Assembly (NCBI RefSeq): GCF_030123065.1
Contig: NZ_CP126093.1
Location: 2,484,001 to 2,548,000 of the forward strand
DNA: 64,000 nucleotides
Reading direction: 5' to 3'
DNA from: Neobacillus sp. DY30
Lineage (GTDB): Bacteria > Bacillota > Bacilli > Bacillales > Cytobacillaceae
The notes below the pieces were generated by a model, which was given only the letters and a program-made list of their open reading frames with translations, was not told the DNA's origin and ran no database searches. The position numbers were made by a program, and so were the translations under genes. This document shows positions 1 to 8,341 of the stretch, one piece after another (the first letter of the stretch is position 1; each line of letters begins with the position of its first letter).

Positions 1-675
1 CTGCTGCTCTTAAACCAACATATTGAACATGAAATTAAAGCCTGTGAGACAGAAGATATTATCATTAATTTCATTATTCGTCCTGCTTTTTTTGACTTTA
101 TATTTTCCTATTTAAGTTCTGAGAATATTGTCAGTGATTTTTTATTGAGCAGTCTTTACAATAATACACAAAACGGGCAATTTCTTTATTTTAAGGTTTC
201 AGAAGTAGAAGAGATACAGAACTTAATAGGAAAAATGATTCACGAAATTATGTATCCAACCTCTTTTTCAGAGTCTGCGATTAAACTTTATATGGGTCTG
301 TTAATGATAGAGCTCATAAAGAATTCTGATAAGGTAGAGAGAAAAGAAGAAGCGTCCATTACTCATTATTTGGTGGTGGAATCACTTAAATATATTGAGG
401 AACACTATAAGGAAGCCTCTTTATATGAATTGTCAGAGCAATTGAAACAATCGCATTATGGTCTAAGTAAAACCATTAAAAAGGCAACGTCTCGAACATT
501 TAAAGATCTTCTCCAAGAAAGAAGGCTGGACAAGGCGAAAGAATTATTAGAAGGAAGCGATTTACCGATTGCATTGATTGTTGAACAGGTAGGCTATGAT
601 AATATCAGTTATTTTTATCGAATTTTTAAAGAGAAATATGGAAGAACTCCTAAAGAATTCAGAATGAATAAATGA
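1..675 (+). CDS. AraC family transcriptional regulator, 5' end missing
   Basis: The reading frame is open from the first base, so the start lies outside the window; 224 codons are visible. The last 100 or so residues form a typical AraC/XylS DNA-binding domain: a first helix-turn-helix around LYELSEQL and a second with the family signature around GYDNISYFYRIFKEKYGRTP, ending KEFR as usual. The upstream part is the C-terminal half of an effector-binding domain and is too short to name a ligand. The gene ends 43 bases before brnQ on the same strand, so it may control that transporter, but this is position only. The TTG at 145 is internal and has no ribosome site. Confidence 0.85.
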   Translation: MLLLNQHIEHEIKACETEDIIINFIIRPAFFDFIFSYLSSENIVSDFLLSSLYNNTQNGQFLYFKVSEVEEIQNLIGKMIHEIMYPTSFSESAIKLYMGLLMIELIKNSDKVERKEEASITHYLVVESLKYIEEHYKEASLYELSEQLKQSHYGLSKTIKKATSRTFKDLLQERRLDKAKELLEGSDLPIALIVEQVGYDNISYFYRIFKEKYGRTPKEFRMNK

Positions 676-718
676 TATAATAAAATAATATTTTTTCATT
701 ATAAGGAGCTACATCATC

Positions 719-2044
719 ATGAATTTTTCTGCAAAACAAGTTGTCTTTATTAGTTTTATGTTGTTTTCTATGTTTTTTGGAGCTGGTAATTTAATATTCC
801 CTCCATTTCTTGGTCAATCAGCAGGTGACCAGTTATGGGTTGCTCTTGCTGGTTTTATTGTATCTGCCGTTGGACTGCCGATATTAGGAGTTATTGCGGT
901 GGCTAAGGCAGGTAGTTTAAATGACCTGAATCTCAGAGTTCACCCTATCTTTGCACTTGTTTTTCCATTTTTAATTTACATTGCCATTGGTCCAGGACTA
1001 GCGATTCCTCGTGCAGGGAGCCTTGCATTTGAAATGGGTGCGGCGCCTTTCTTGCCGGAGAATTTTGTGGGAAGTCCGGTCTCTTTATTCATCTATACGA
1101 TCGTTTTTTTTGGACTAGCCGCATGGTTAAGTTTGTATCCATCAAAACTGATTAGTCTTTTTGGAAAGTTACTTACTCCAATTCTTTTAGCACTAATCGC
1201 AATTATCTTTGTAAAGAGCTTAATGGATCCTATTGGTTCATTTGATTCACCTATAGGGAATTATCGTGACAATCCTATGTTCCAAGGAATATTGGAAGGG
1301 TATTTAACCATGGATGCCTTGGCAGCACTGGCATTTGGAATTGTCATTGCTAACACGCTGACAGCACAAGGTGTTCGTGATTCAAAAATGAAATCACGCT
1401 ATATGATGTACGCAGGTGTGGGTGCCGGTTTGTTATTAGCAGTGATTTATCTAATTTTAGGCTATTTAGGGGCGGCAAGTTCTTCATTAGGACAAGCAGA
1501 GAATGGGGCCATTATTTTGTCTAACATCATGACGGACTTGTTTGGCCAAAGTGGAACACTCATACTAGGTATTGTCTTTACATTGGCATGTTTCTGTGTT
1601 TCCATTGGGTTAATTACCTCATGCAGCCAATTCTTCTCCACAGCTATACCAAAAGTCGCTTATAAGGTATGGGTTGTTATCTTGGCTGTTCTTAGTACTG
1701 CGATTGCCAATTTAGGATTAACACAAATTCTGCAGATTTCAGTACCTATACTTGGAATGATTTACCCGATTGCCATTGTTCTAATCTTCTTGGGACTCTT
1801 TGATGATTTGATTAAAAGGAATTCATATATTTATATCACTGTGGTCGGCTTTGTGGCTTTATTCAGTATATTAGATACAATAAATAAAACCTTTCTAAAT
1901 AATATATGGGGCGAGGGATTTGAAATTCTTCCTTTCTATATCGAGGGGATCGGCTGGCTAACCCCTGCAGTTGTTGGCTTAATCGTTGGTTTTCTTTTAG
2001 GAAAGTTAAGAGGTCCTTCACCTGTAACAAGAACAAATCTATAG
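719..2044 (+). CDS. brnQ: branched-chain amino acid transport carrier (LivCS family)
   Basis: 441-residue integral membrane protein with about 12 hydrophobic segments. The N-terminal signature MFFGAGNLIFPP and the following GPGLAIPRAG segment are typical of BrnQ/LivCS sodium- or proton-coupled carriers for leucine, isoleucine and valine. The ATG is preceded by AAGGAG with a suitable spacer. Length matches the family, about 440 residues. It follows the AraC-type regulator by 43 bases and is closed by a strong hairpin terminator. Bacillus genomes often carry several brnQ copies, so the exact substrate preference cannot be read from sequence. Confidence 0.92.
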   Translation: MNFSAKQVVFISFMLFSMFFGAGNLIFPPFLGQSAGDQLWVALAGFIVSAVGLPILGVIAVAKAGSLNDLNLRVHPIFALVFPFLIYIAIGPGLAIPRAGSLAFEMGAAPFLPENFVGSPVSLFIYTIVFFGLAAWLSLYPSKLISLFGKLLTPILLALIAIIFVKSLMDPIGSFDSPIGNYRDNPMFQGILEGYLTMDALAALAFGIVIANTLTAQGVRDSKMKSRYMMYAGVGAGLLLAVIYLILGYLGAASSSLGQAENGAIILSNIMTDLFGQSGTLILGIVFTLACFCVSIGLITSCSQFFSTAIPKVAYKVWVVILAVLSTAIANLGLTQILQISVPILGMIYPIAIVLIFLGLFDDLIKRNSYIYITVVGFVALFSILDTINKTFLNNIWGEGFEILPFYIEGIGWLTPAVVGLIVGFLLGKLRGPSPVTRTNL

Positions 2045-2053
2045 TATTGTTTG

Positions 2054-2093
2054 AAAACGAGAAACCAATAAATATAAGGTTTCTCGTTTTTTT
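2054..2093 (+). terminator. intrinsic terminator after brnQ
   Basis: Inverted repeat AAAACGAGAAACC / GGTTTCTCGTTTT with a 12-base loop, followed by a T run. From here to 2334 I see no further gene or clear regulatory element. Confidence 0.85.
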
Positions 2094-2334
2094 GTTTTAA
2101 AAAAAATGTTATAAAGGGGTTCATGAAGCCCAAAACAGAGCTTGAAAAGAAAAAACGGTCATCATGATGGGAGCATGAATCCCACAAATAAAAAGCACAT
2201 AAAAATTTGTTTTCATTACTAACCATATTCCAATAACAGTGAAGTTTCCGCGGATTTAAAAACTATTACATCAAATAGAACGAACAAAAAAGTAAAGCAT
2301 AGACTATTGTATCAAACTGTAAGGGTGTCAAACC

Positions 2335-2580
2335 ATGAAAAGGATGAGACAAGTACAACCAATGATTGGGCAGGCGTGGACTGGGAGACATGTAGTCTTA
2401 CTTCATTGTTCAACGAATAATCAACTTATTCATTTATATAAAAGCTACCACGCACCAATTGAGCCTCCACGCGAAAACTGTGCTGAAACATTATCACAAT
2501 TATTAAGTATCGGCTATCGTATTCATGCTATTACAGCTATTTCACACAATCAAATTCAATACTTTTTGGTCCTTGAATAA
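2335..2580 (+). CDS. hypothetical small protein
   Basis: 81 codons starting at ATG after a GGGTG-type ribosome site. The product is soluble and rich in His, Gln and Asn, with no transmembrane segment, signal peptide or known motif that I recognise. It stands alone between two terminators, which supports a real monocistronic gene. The ending YRIHAITAISHNQIQYFLVLE-like strand pattern suggests a small alpha/beta fold. Function unknown. Confidence 0.6.
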   Translation: MKRMRQVQPMIGQAWTGRHVVLLHCSTNNQLIHLYKSYHAPIEPPRENCAETLSQLLSIGYRIHAITAISHNQIQYFLVLE

Positions 2581-2601
2581 AGTTCATTTTTTCAACCAGA
2601 T

Positions 2602-2639
2602 AAACAGCCGCTTTGCTCCTAATAAAGGCGGCTGTTTTC
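2602..2639 (+). terminator. intrinsic terminator
   Basis: AAACAGCCGCTTT pairs with AAAGGCGGCTGTTT, followed by Ts. It closes the small gene at 2335. Confidence 0.85.
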
Positions 2640-2659
2640 AATTGACCCAAATTAGTAAA

Positions 2660-2700
2660 ACTATCTGATTATTACTTGGGTGAAAAGGATAGTCTTTTTT
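2660..2700 (+). terminator. possible second hairpin
   Basis: ACTATC and GATAGT are separated by 22 bases and followed by CTTTTTT. It could be a back-up terminator or part of the leader of the next gene. The short stem makes it weak. Confidence 0.3.
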
Positions 2701-2814
2701 ATCCATTCACATAAATTCTAAACTTATTTATTATTATTTATATTACATACCGAGTTCGACTGATTATGTATTTTTCAATATCCAAGAGCTTACTTGAGGG
2801 GAAGGTGGAAAATA

Positions 2815-3597
2815 GTGAACACAGATCAAGCTTATGAATTGTTAACAGATGCAGGTGTAAATGAAGAAATCAGTATTCAAACAGTTAGACGATGGCTGCG
2901 TGAAAGAAAAATAAAATACGTGGGCACAGTTTCTCAGAATTCTGGATACATACTTGATGATACAGACCAAGCCTTGAACATGTTAAAGGATGCAGGTGTT
3001 TCTGAACGTAGTGGAATCCAAATTGTTCGACGATGGCTTAGGGAAGGTAAGATTCAAAACGTGGGGAATGGGAGGATTGAATATTTTCCAAATGAAACTC
3101 TCTCAAAGGTGTATTTAAATAACGATACTGATCAGGAAAAGACCTTAGCTCAATTAAAAGTAAAACTTAATACACAGGATGGGCTTATAAAAGGGATGGA
3201 AAAACTACATAAGTCATCTATTGATACTTTAATTCAACAAAGAGAAAATTTAAATAAAGAAATCATCAAACTAGAGCATGAAAATAGTGACCTGCAAAAG
3301 GAAACTAGAAAGCTACTAAAAGAGAATATTGAATTACGAAATCAATTGTTAAAATTAAAGGAAGAACTTTCTAAAGGAAACAATAGAGAGCCTGATAATG
3401 TTCAGGAAACAATACCTTATAAAATGAATGATATCCGTCGAAAGTTAGGACTCTCAAAAACGGCCAGTCATAAAGACGTTTCTTCAGGGTATAAAAAATT
3501 ATTAAAAGTAACGCATCCAGATCAAGGCGGAAACGCAGCAGCTTTTCATTATATTAAAACAGATTATGATTATTTTAGAAATTGTATCAAAGAATAA
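2815..3597 (+). CDS. protein with two HTH-like repeats, coiled coil and C-terminal J domain
   Basis: 260 residues from GTG 2815, chosen because GGGGAAGGTGG lies just upstream; the TTG at 2794 overlaps that site. Residues about 1-48 and 49-95 are two copies of one module (TDQA..LL/ML.DAGV then VRRWLRE.KI), which resembles MerR/excisionase-like winged helices. A Lys/Glu-rich coiled coil covers about 100-195. The last 60 residues are a J-like domain with an HPD tripeptide in THPDQGGN. J domains stimulate Hsp70 (DnaK) ATPase, so a DNA-bound adaptor for DnaK is one possible reading, but that is inference. The gene is single, closed by a hairpin, and I do not recognise a named family. Confidence 0.75.
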   Translation: MNTDQAYELLTDAGVNEEISIQTVRRWLRERKIKYVGTVSQNSGYILDDTDQALNMLKDAGVSERSGIQIVRRWLREGKIQNVGNGRIEYFPNETLSKVYLNNDTDQEKTLAQLKVKLNTQDGLIKGMEKLHKSSIDTLIQQRENLNKEIIKLEHENSDLQKETRKLLKENIELRNQLLKLKEELSKGNNREPDNVQETIPYKMNDIRRKLGLSKTASHKDVSSGYKKLLKVTHPDQGGNAAAFHYIKTDYDYFRNCIKE

Positions 3598-3634
3598 TTG
3601 ATTCATCTGACTAAATACACTTTTAACCTTTCTA

Positions 3635-3664
3635 GTGCCTAACAATAAAGTTAGGCACCTTTTT
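3635..3664. terminator. terminator between converging genes
   Basis: GTGCCTAAC / GTTAGGCAC hairpin followed by TTTTT on the plus strand. It sits between the J-domain gene and the leftward regulator pair and overlaps the last codon of the latter. Confidence 0.8.
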
Positions 3665-4325
3665 ATTCCTTATGGGTCAACATTAATAAATCCAAGTTTT
3701 CAATGGTAATACCAACAGATATACGGAGTTCCTTTAATTGATTAATATCCATGATTTCAATGGTCCTATTAGGGAGGTCGATGATTTTTTGAGTCTTCCA
3801 CTTATTAAGAATTTTATTAACTGTAATTCTTGAGGTACCTATGTAACGGGCAAATGATGTTTGATCAATGGAGCAGCTGCCATTTTCATTAATTAGTTTT
3901 AATAGATAATGCGCCATTTGTTGTTCAACGGGGGAGTTTAGAAAAGCTATTATCTCTGCAAGTATTCTAAATTTATAAATAAGTGAATTGGTAAAAATAC
4001 ATGCTGCTTCAGGATGATTTTCACAAACTTTTTCTAACGCTTCATCAGAAAACTGATAGACAACCGATGAACATGTAGTTAAAGCAGAGGTTAGATAGGC
4101 TTCCTTTCTTGAACCGTGTTCTCCGAATAACATTCCTTCTGGAACATAATTAACTGTGCGTTCCACACCCTCTTTTGAAAGGAGGGTGATTTTAATACCT
4201 CCTTCAGATAAGAAGAAAAAACCTTTTCCTTCACATCCCTGACGGTAAACAACTGAATTTTCCGCTAGCACAAGTTTATTCCCATAACTTAAATATGGAC
4301 TCCAAGCGTTTCGAAGTTTATTCAT
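3663..4325 (-). CDS. Crp/Fnr family transcriptional regulator
   Basis: 220 residues. The N-terminal half has a cyclic-nucleotide-binding-like beta roll (VVYRQGCEGKGFFFLSEGGI, then FGEH), and the C-terminal half a Crp-type helix-turn-helix with the recognition segment TSRITVNKILNKW. There is no N-terminal cysteine cluster like that of Fnr, so an iron-sulfur sensor is unlikely; the ligand is unknown. Its ATG overlaps the stop of the preceding regulator by four bases, so the two are translationally coupled. Together they lie divergent to the aromatic transporter and kyn operon and are the best candidates for its control. This copy is clearly diverged from its partner, so they may form heterodimers or respond to different signals (inference). 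Confidence 0.85.
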   Translation of the reverse strand: MNKLRNAWSPYLSYGNKLVLAENSVVYRQGCEGKGFFFLSEGGIKITLLSKEGVERTVNYVPEGMLFGEHGSRKEAYLTSALTTCSSVVYQFSDEALEKVCENHPEAACIFTNSLIYKFRILAEIIAFLNSPVEQQMAHYLLKLINENGSCSIDQTSFARYIGTSRITVNKILNKWKTQKIIDLPNRTIEIMDINQLKELRISVGITIENLDLLMLTHKE

Positions 4326-4957
4326 GTATTCACCCTGCCTTGAATCTTTTTTAATTCATCGGAATTTTTTATGAGGATTTTTTTTCCGTGAACCTCTATG
4401 AACTCATTTTCCTTCCATTGTTTTAGAATCTTATAAATGGTAATTCTTGTTAAACCTGTGCATTTTGTTAGTTCTTGCTGTGATAGAGGAACTTCATAAT
4501 TCTTAAATTCATAACAGATATTCAAAAGAATCACGGACAACTGCTGTTCTGGAGTAAGTGTGTCCAAGTAAATTTTATCGGCTAAAATATGCATTTTATG
4601 GATGACGGTTCTTATTACCATGTGTAGAATTGAAGGTTGATATGTTAGTAGATTTTGAAAATGATCACAATCGAAATAGTAGAGTACTGTGTCATTTACA
4701 GCTGTTGCTGTAGTAAAATGCGGCTTACGGTCCATAGCTTGAATACCTAATAATTGCCCTGGAATTGCGATGTTTAGCATGCGCTCTTTTCCGTTTGTCG
4801 TTTTTGTTGTCACTTTCACTAATCCCTTTTGGATATAATAAAATCCTTCTCCCATTGTCCCTTGTTGGTAAATACATTTTTTTTCCTTGAAAAATTGTCT
4901 GGTCCCAAATTGCAAACATGTTTCCCAATTAATATCACTGTCAAAAAGGATTGCCAC
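4322..4957 (-). CDS. Crp/Fnr family transcriptional regulator
   Basis: 211 residues with the same layout as its neighbour: beta-roll sensor (IYQQGTMGEGFYYIQKGLV), long dimer helix, and C-terminal HTH with TGLTRITIYKILKQW as recognition helix. The segment MERRML is absent and there is no CxxC cluster. The gene is first of the two-gene leftward unit and starts 360 bases from the divergent MFS transporter, with a cre site and two inverted repeats between. A small-molecule effector from aromatic or tryptophan breakdown is plausible, but not shown by sequence. Confidence 0.85.
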   Translation of the reverse strand: MAILFDSDINWETCLQFGTRQFFKEKKCIYQQGTMGEGFYYIQKGLVKVTTKTTNGKERMLNIAIPGQLLGIQAMDRKPHFTTATAVNDTVLYYFDCDHFQNLLTYQPSILHMVIRTVIHKMHILADKIYLDTLTPEQQLSVILLNICYEFKNYEVPLSQQELTKCTGLTRITIYKILKQWKENEFIEVHGKKILIKNSDELKKIQGRVNT

Positions 4958-5019
4958 CCTATCAACTCCTAAGTGAAATTTAAGTGTTTAGGTTTAATAA
5001 CATGCTGATGTGTATTATT

Positions 5020-5033
5020 TGTTAACGCTTACA
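5020..5033. promoter_or_regulatory. CcpA cre site
   Basis: TGTTAACGCTTACA fits the Bacillus catabolite-response consensus TGWNANCGNTNWCA at every position, on both strands. It lies 63-76 bases upstream of the Crp/Fnr pair and near the divergent transporter, suggesting carbon catabolite repression of the aromatic cluster regulators. Confidence 0.65.
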
Positions 5034-5058
5034 TTTACTTCAGATTAATAGATATGTA

Positions 5059-5078
5059 TTGTTAAATTCACATAACAA
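5059..5078. promoter_or_regulatory. inverted repeat, possible operator
   Basis: TTGTTA and TAACAA flank eight bases. The half-site is the same as in the palindrome at 5102-5117 but the spacing is two bases longer, so it may be a secondary site for the same regulator. Confidence 0.4.
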
Positions 5079-5101
5079 AGGCAAGAAAAAAAGTTTATTA
5101 A

Positions 5102-5143
5102 TGTTAACTACTTAACAATAGTGTAAAAGATTAAAAATATAAA
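5102..5143 (+). promoter_or_regulatory. Crp-type palindrome and -10 box of the transporter promoter
   Basis: TGTTAACTACTTAACA (5102-5117) is TGTTA-N6-TAACA, the spacing of Crp-family sites. A -10 like TATAAA lies at 5138-5143 with no good -35. If transcription starts near 5150 the palindrome is centred near -40.5, which is the class II activator position. The rest of the 5118-5317 leader shows no other clear element. Confidence 0.5.
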
Positions 5144-5317
5144 ATCAATATAGGTAAATTATTTTCTAAATAATCAGCCAATTCATGGAACTTCCACTTA
5201 ATTTGAAATGAAGGAAGGCAATCATGAAATTATTGAAAAAAGGGGGGAACTTCAGAAATTCATCCAAGAATAAACACCAATGCCTATTGGAACAAATTCT
5301 AAAAAGGAGATGGTTGG

Positions 5318-6673
5318 ATGAACAGAGAAGTACAATCATTGATTACGGAAGATTTAACGAAACAGAATATTGGATTAAATACTACTAAATTATCAATGAA
5401 AAGTATGCCAAAAGCAACGTTTGTGGTTGTTATACTTTGCTGGTTTGCAATGCTGGCAGACGGATATGATTTAGGAATCTATGGTGCTGTATTACCATCC
5501 TTAATGGAATATAAAGATTGGAGTATGACTCCAGCCCAAGCAGGTGCAATAGGAAGTTATGCACTAATGGGTATGCTGATCGGTGCCATCTGTGTTGGAA
5601 CAGTTACGGATATGATTGGCCGTAAATTGACCTTAATTTTTTGCGTTTCCATATTTTCGATTTCAATGTGTCTGGTCGCACTTTCAACTTCTCCGGAAAT
5701 GTTTGGAATCTTTCGCTTTATTGGCGGTCTTGGACTTGGTGGAGTAATTCCTACAGCATCTGCATTAACAATCGAGTATTCTCCTGTCCAGCATCGATCA
5801 AAAATGTACGCTATTATGTATACTGGCTATCCAATCGGAGGAGTCCTTGGCGCTTTATTTTCCATGTTTCTTTTAGAGGATTATGGATGGAGATTAATGT
5901 TTTGGATTGGTGTCATTCCACTATTAGTTATTCCTTTTATTATTAAATTTCTTCCCGAGTCAATTAGCTTTCTAATTGCTAAGAAAAAGTTTGATAAGGC
6001 TGAAAGAATAGCAAAAAAATATCAACTTCCTAATGATTTTATCCAAAGCAGTATAGATGTTGAGACCAAAGGAAAATCGAATAAATTCGCCGCAATTGCG
6101 AGTCTATTCTCACGGACAAATATTCGGGCAACCATGTTTTTTTGGGTTACTTTCTTTCTAGGTCTTCTTATGATTTATGGATTAAGTACATGGTTGCCAA
6201 AAATGATGCGTGAGGCAGGATATCCGCTTGGACCTAGTTTAGGATTTTTACTGATGTTAAATCTATCTGCGGCGATTGGTGCTTTAGTAGCAGGAACAGC
6301 AGCAGACCGGTGGGGCTCTAGAAAAATTATTAGCCTTTCTTATTTCTTAGCGGGAATTTCAATCGCACTATTAAGTATAAAATCTTCGATGTTCGTTGTG
6401 TATGGATTAGTGGGTATTGCTGGTTTTGGGACGATCGGAACTACACTTATTCTAAATGCCTACATTTCCAAATATTTTGAAGCAGCCAATCGAGCAACTG
6501 CCCTTGGATGGGCACTTGGGTTTGGACGAATAGGAGCAATTTCAGGTCCAATTCTGATAGGGTTCTTCATGAGCTCGAATTTTGACTTCGCCATTAATTT
6601 TTATCTTTTTGCAGTTGCAGGAGTCTTAGCTTCCATTACAATCTTGTTTATTCCTAAAAAAGGAAATATATAA
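5318..6673 (+). CDS. MFS transporter, aromatic acid:H+ symporter type
   Basis: 451 residues with 12 predicted membrane helices. The helix-1 signature DGYDLGIYGAVLP and the loop GTVTDMIGRKLT after helix 2 match the AAHS group (PcaK, BenK, MhpT), which import benzoate- or hydroxybenzoate-like acids. The ATG has AAAGGAG upstream. It has its own terminator, so it is not co-transcribed with the catabolic operon behind it, but it shares the control region with the Crp/Fnr pair. Anthranilate or a related aromatic acid is the likely substrate by context. Confidence 0.85.
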   Translation: MNREVQSLITEDLTKQNIGLNTTKLSMKSMPKATFVVVILCWFAMLADGYDLGIYGAVLPSLMEYKDWSMTPAQAGAIGSYALMGMLIGAICVGTVTDMIGRKLTLIFCVSIFSISMCLVALSTSPEMFGIFRFIGGLGLGGVIPTASALTIEYSPVQHRSKMYAIMYTGYPIGGVLGALFSMFLLEDYGWRLMFWIGVIPLLVIPFIIKFLPESISFLIAKKKFDKAERIAKKYQLPNDFIQSSIDVETKGKSNKFAAIASLFSRTNIRATMFFWVTFFLGLLMIYGLSTWLPKMMREAGYPLGPSLGFLLMLNLSAAIGALVAGTAADRWGSRKIISLSYFLAGISIALLSIKSSMFVVYGLVGIAGFGTIGTTLILNAYISKYFEAANRATALGWALGFGRIGAISGPILIGFFMSSNFDFAINFYLFAVAGVLASITILFIPKKGNI

Positions 6674-6678
6674 AAAGT

Positions 6679-6720
6679 AAAAGCCGCACTCTTCTAATCA
6701 ATAAAAGAGTCGGCTTTTAT
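6679..6720 (+). terminator. intrinsic terminator after the MFS gene
   Basis: AAAAGCCGCACTCTT pairs with AAGAGTCGGCTTTT with one bulge, followed by Ts. Confidence 0.85.
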
Positions 6721-6749
6721 TCTTCAAAAGATAGAATCGTTTAACTTTT

Positions 6750-6777
6750 TTGAAAAAAGTGTTAACCAGACTACAAT
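6750..6777 (+). promoter_or_regulatory. promoter of the kyn/anthranilate operon
   Basis: TTGAAA (6750-6755), 16 bases, TACAAT (6772-6777), a good sigma-A match. The spacer and -10 carry TGTTAACCAGACTACA (6760-6775), which shares 11 of 16 bases with the palindrome upstream of the transporter, including the first seven, and may be a weaker site for the same regulator. Confidence 0.6.
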
Positions 6778-6830
6778 GACTTAAAAATCTCAGTTTTATA
6801 ATGACAATATGAAACATAAGGAGGTTGTAT

Positions 6831-8309
6831 ATGGGAATTCGTACAGGAGCACAGTATATTGAGGCATTAAAATTACGTAATCCAGAAGTTTGGTTATCGG
6901 GGAAAAGAGTAACAAATATCTTTGACGAACCGGTTTTCAAGCAGCCAATTCTTGAAATGGCGAAGCTGTATGATTTGCAGCATGACCCAGAGTATCAAGG
7001 AGAGATTACTCATATTTGTGAAGAAACTGGTGAAAGAATTTCAAATGCATTTATCGTACCCAAAAGCTATCAAGATCTAGAGGCTCGAAGAAAGACGTTT
7101 GAAGTTTTTGCTAAAGCAACTTTTGGATTAATGGGAAGAACTCCTGATTTTCTAAATGTAGTGGTAACTTCTATGGCAAGTAATTCCAAGTTCTTGGACA
7201 AATACAATCCTGAATGGGGAAAAAACATTCGTGCCTATTATAAGCATGTTCGCGACAAAGACCTATTTTTAACACACGCTATTATTAATCCACAAAATGA
7301 CCGCAGTAAATCATCACATGAACAACAGGATATGTTTACTCATTTAGGTGCTGTTAAAGAAACCCCAGATGGCTTGGTTGTAAGAGGGGCTAAAATGCTG
7401 GCAACCCTTGCACCCATTACCGATGAAGTAATTGTTTATTCTTTCCCAGGATTTAAACCCGGAGATGAACGCTACGCTTTAGCTTTTGCATTGCCGCTTG
7501 ATACGCCAGGGCTCCGAATTTTATGCCGTGAAGCGATGCAGGATGGAAAACGTTCCGTATATGACCACCCATTAGCTTCAAGATTCGAAGAAATGGACGC
7601 GGTCTTAGTATTTAATGATGTTTTAGTTCCGTGGGATCGTGTTTTCCTTTATAACAATGTCGAGGCAGCTAATCTACTATATCCAAAAACAGGAATTGGG
7701 ATCCAGCCCGCACATCAATCAGGAGTAAGAGGTTTAATAAAGCTGCAATTTGCTACAGAAGTAGCCTGTAAATTAGCAGACTCCATTGGTGTTGATTGTT
7801 ATCTAAATGTTCAAAACGATTTAGGTGAATTAGTCCAATCCGTGGAGTCCATACGCGCTTTGCTTAGAATTGCAGAGTATGAATATGAAGTCACACCTAC
7901 TGGTGAGGTGATGCCTGCCTATGCACCTCTTGAAACCATTCGAGGATTGCTGCCGAAAATGTATCCACGTGCCATTGAAGTAATGCAAATTATCGGTGCG
8001 GGAGGGCTATTAATGTCACCTACTGATGCAGATTTTGAAAATCCAGATTTACGAGAAGATTTAGAACGATATTACGTGGGAAGAGAAGGAGTAACTGCAG
8101 AAGATCGGGTTCATCTCTTTAAGCTGGCATGGGATCTATGCGGCGAGGCATTTGGGCAAAGAATCCTTCAATACGAACGTTATTACACAGGAGATCCAAT
8201 CCGCAAGAGAGCTATTTTCTATAACAACCATAAAAAAAATCATTCATTTAAGCTGGTTGAAGAAGCAATGGAGATTTTTGAAGGTAAAAAAGAAGTTCCA
8301 AGTTTTTAA
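6831..8309 (+). CDS. FADH2-dependent monooxygenase, probable anthranilate 3-monooxygenase
   Basis: 492 residues from ATG 6831 behind AAGGAGGT (the TTG at 6825 overlaps that site). The sequence is of the HpaB type (4-hydroxyphenylacetate 3-monooxygenase oxygenase component; acyl-CoA dehydrogenase-like fold): start [18 protein letters not shown], and [16 protein letters not shown] near the C-terminus. Such enzymes use reduced FAD delivered by a separate reductase. The next two genes encode a FAD synthetase and a flavin reductase, the arrangement characterised in Geobacillus thermodenitrificans NG80-2 for anthranilate 3-hydroxylation. The product, 3-hydroxyanthranilate, is the substrate of the dioxygenase three genes on. 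Substrate is inferred from context; a phenol substrate remains possible. Confidence 0.82.
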   Translation: MGIRTGAQYIEALKLRNPEVWLSGKRVTNIFDEPVFKQPILEMAKLYDLQHDPEYQGEITHICEETGERISNAFIVPKSYQDLEARRKTFEVFAKATFGLMGRTPDFLNVVVTSMASNSKFLDKYNPEWGKNIRAYYKHVRDKDLFLTHAIINPQNDRSKSSHEQQDMFTHLGAVKETPDGLVVRGAKMLATLAPITDEVIVYSFPGFKPGDERYALAFALPLDTPGLRILCREAMQDGKRSVYDHPLASRFEEMDAVLVFNDVLVPWDRVFLYNNVEAANLLYPKTGIGIQPAHQSGVRGLIKLQFATEVACKLADSIGVDCYLNVQNDLGELVQSVESIRALLRIAEYEYEVTPTGEVMPAYAPLETIRGLLPKMYPRAIEVMQIIGAGGLLMSPTDADFENPDLREDLERYYVGREGVTAEDRVHLFKLAWDLCGEAFGQRILQYERYYTGDPIRKRAIFYNNHKKNHSFKLVEEAMEIFEGKKEVPSF

Positions 8310-8341
8310 AACTATTCCACTATCTTGAGGAGGTGTGATTG

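Noticed and set aside
1936..2226. Minus-strand frame after brnQ
   Set aside because: It crosses the brnQ terminator and the gene end; shadow frame without motif.
5224..5388. 54-codon frame after GAAGGAAGG upstream of and overlapping the MFS gene
   Set aside because: No motif or composition supports a protein; it overlaps the MFS start out of frame. A leader peptide is possible but unsupported.
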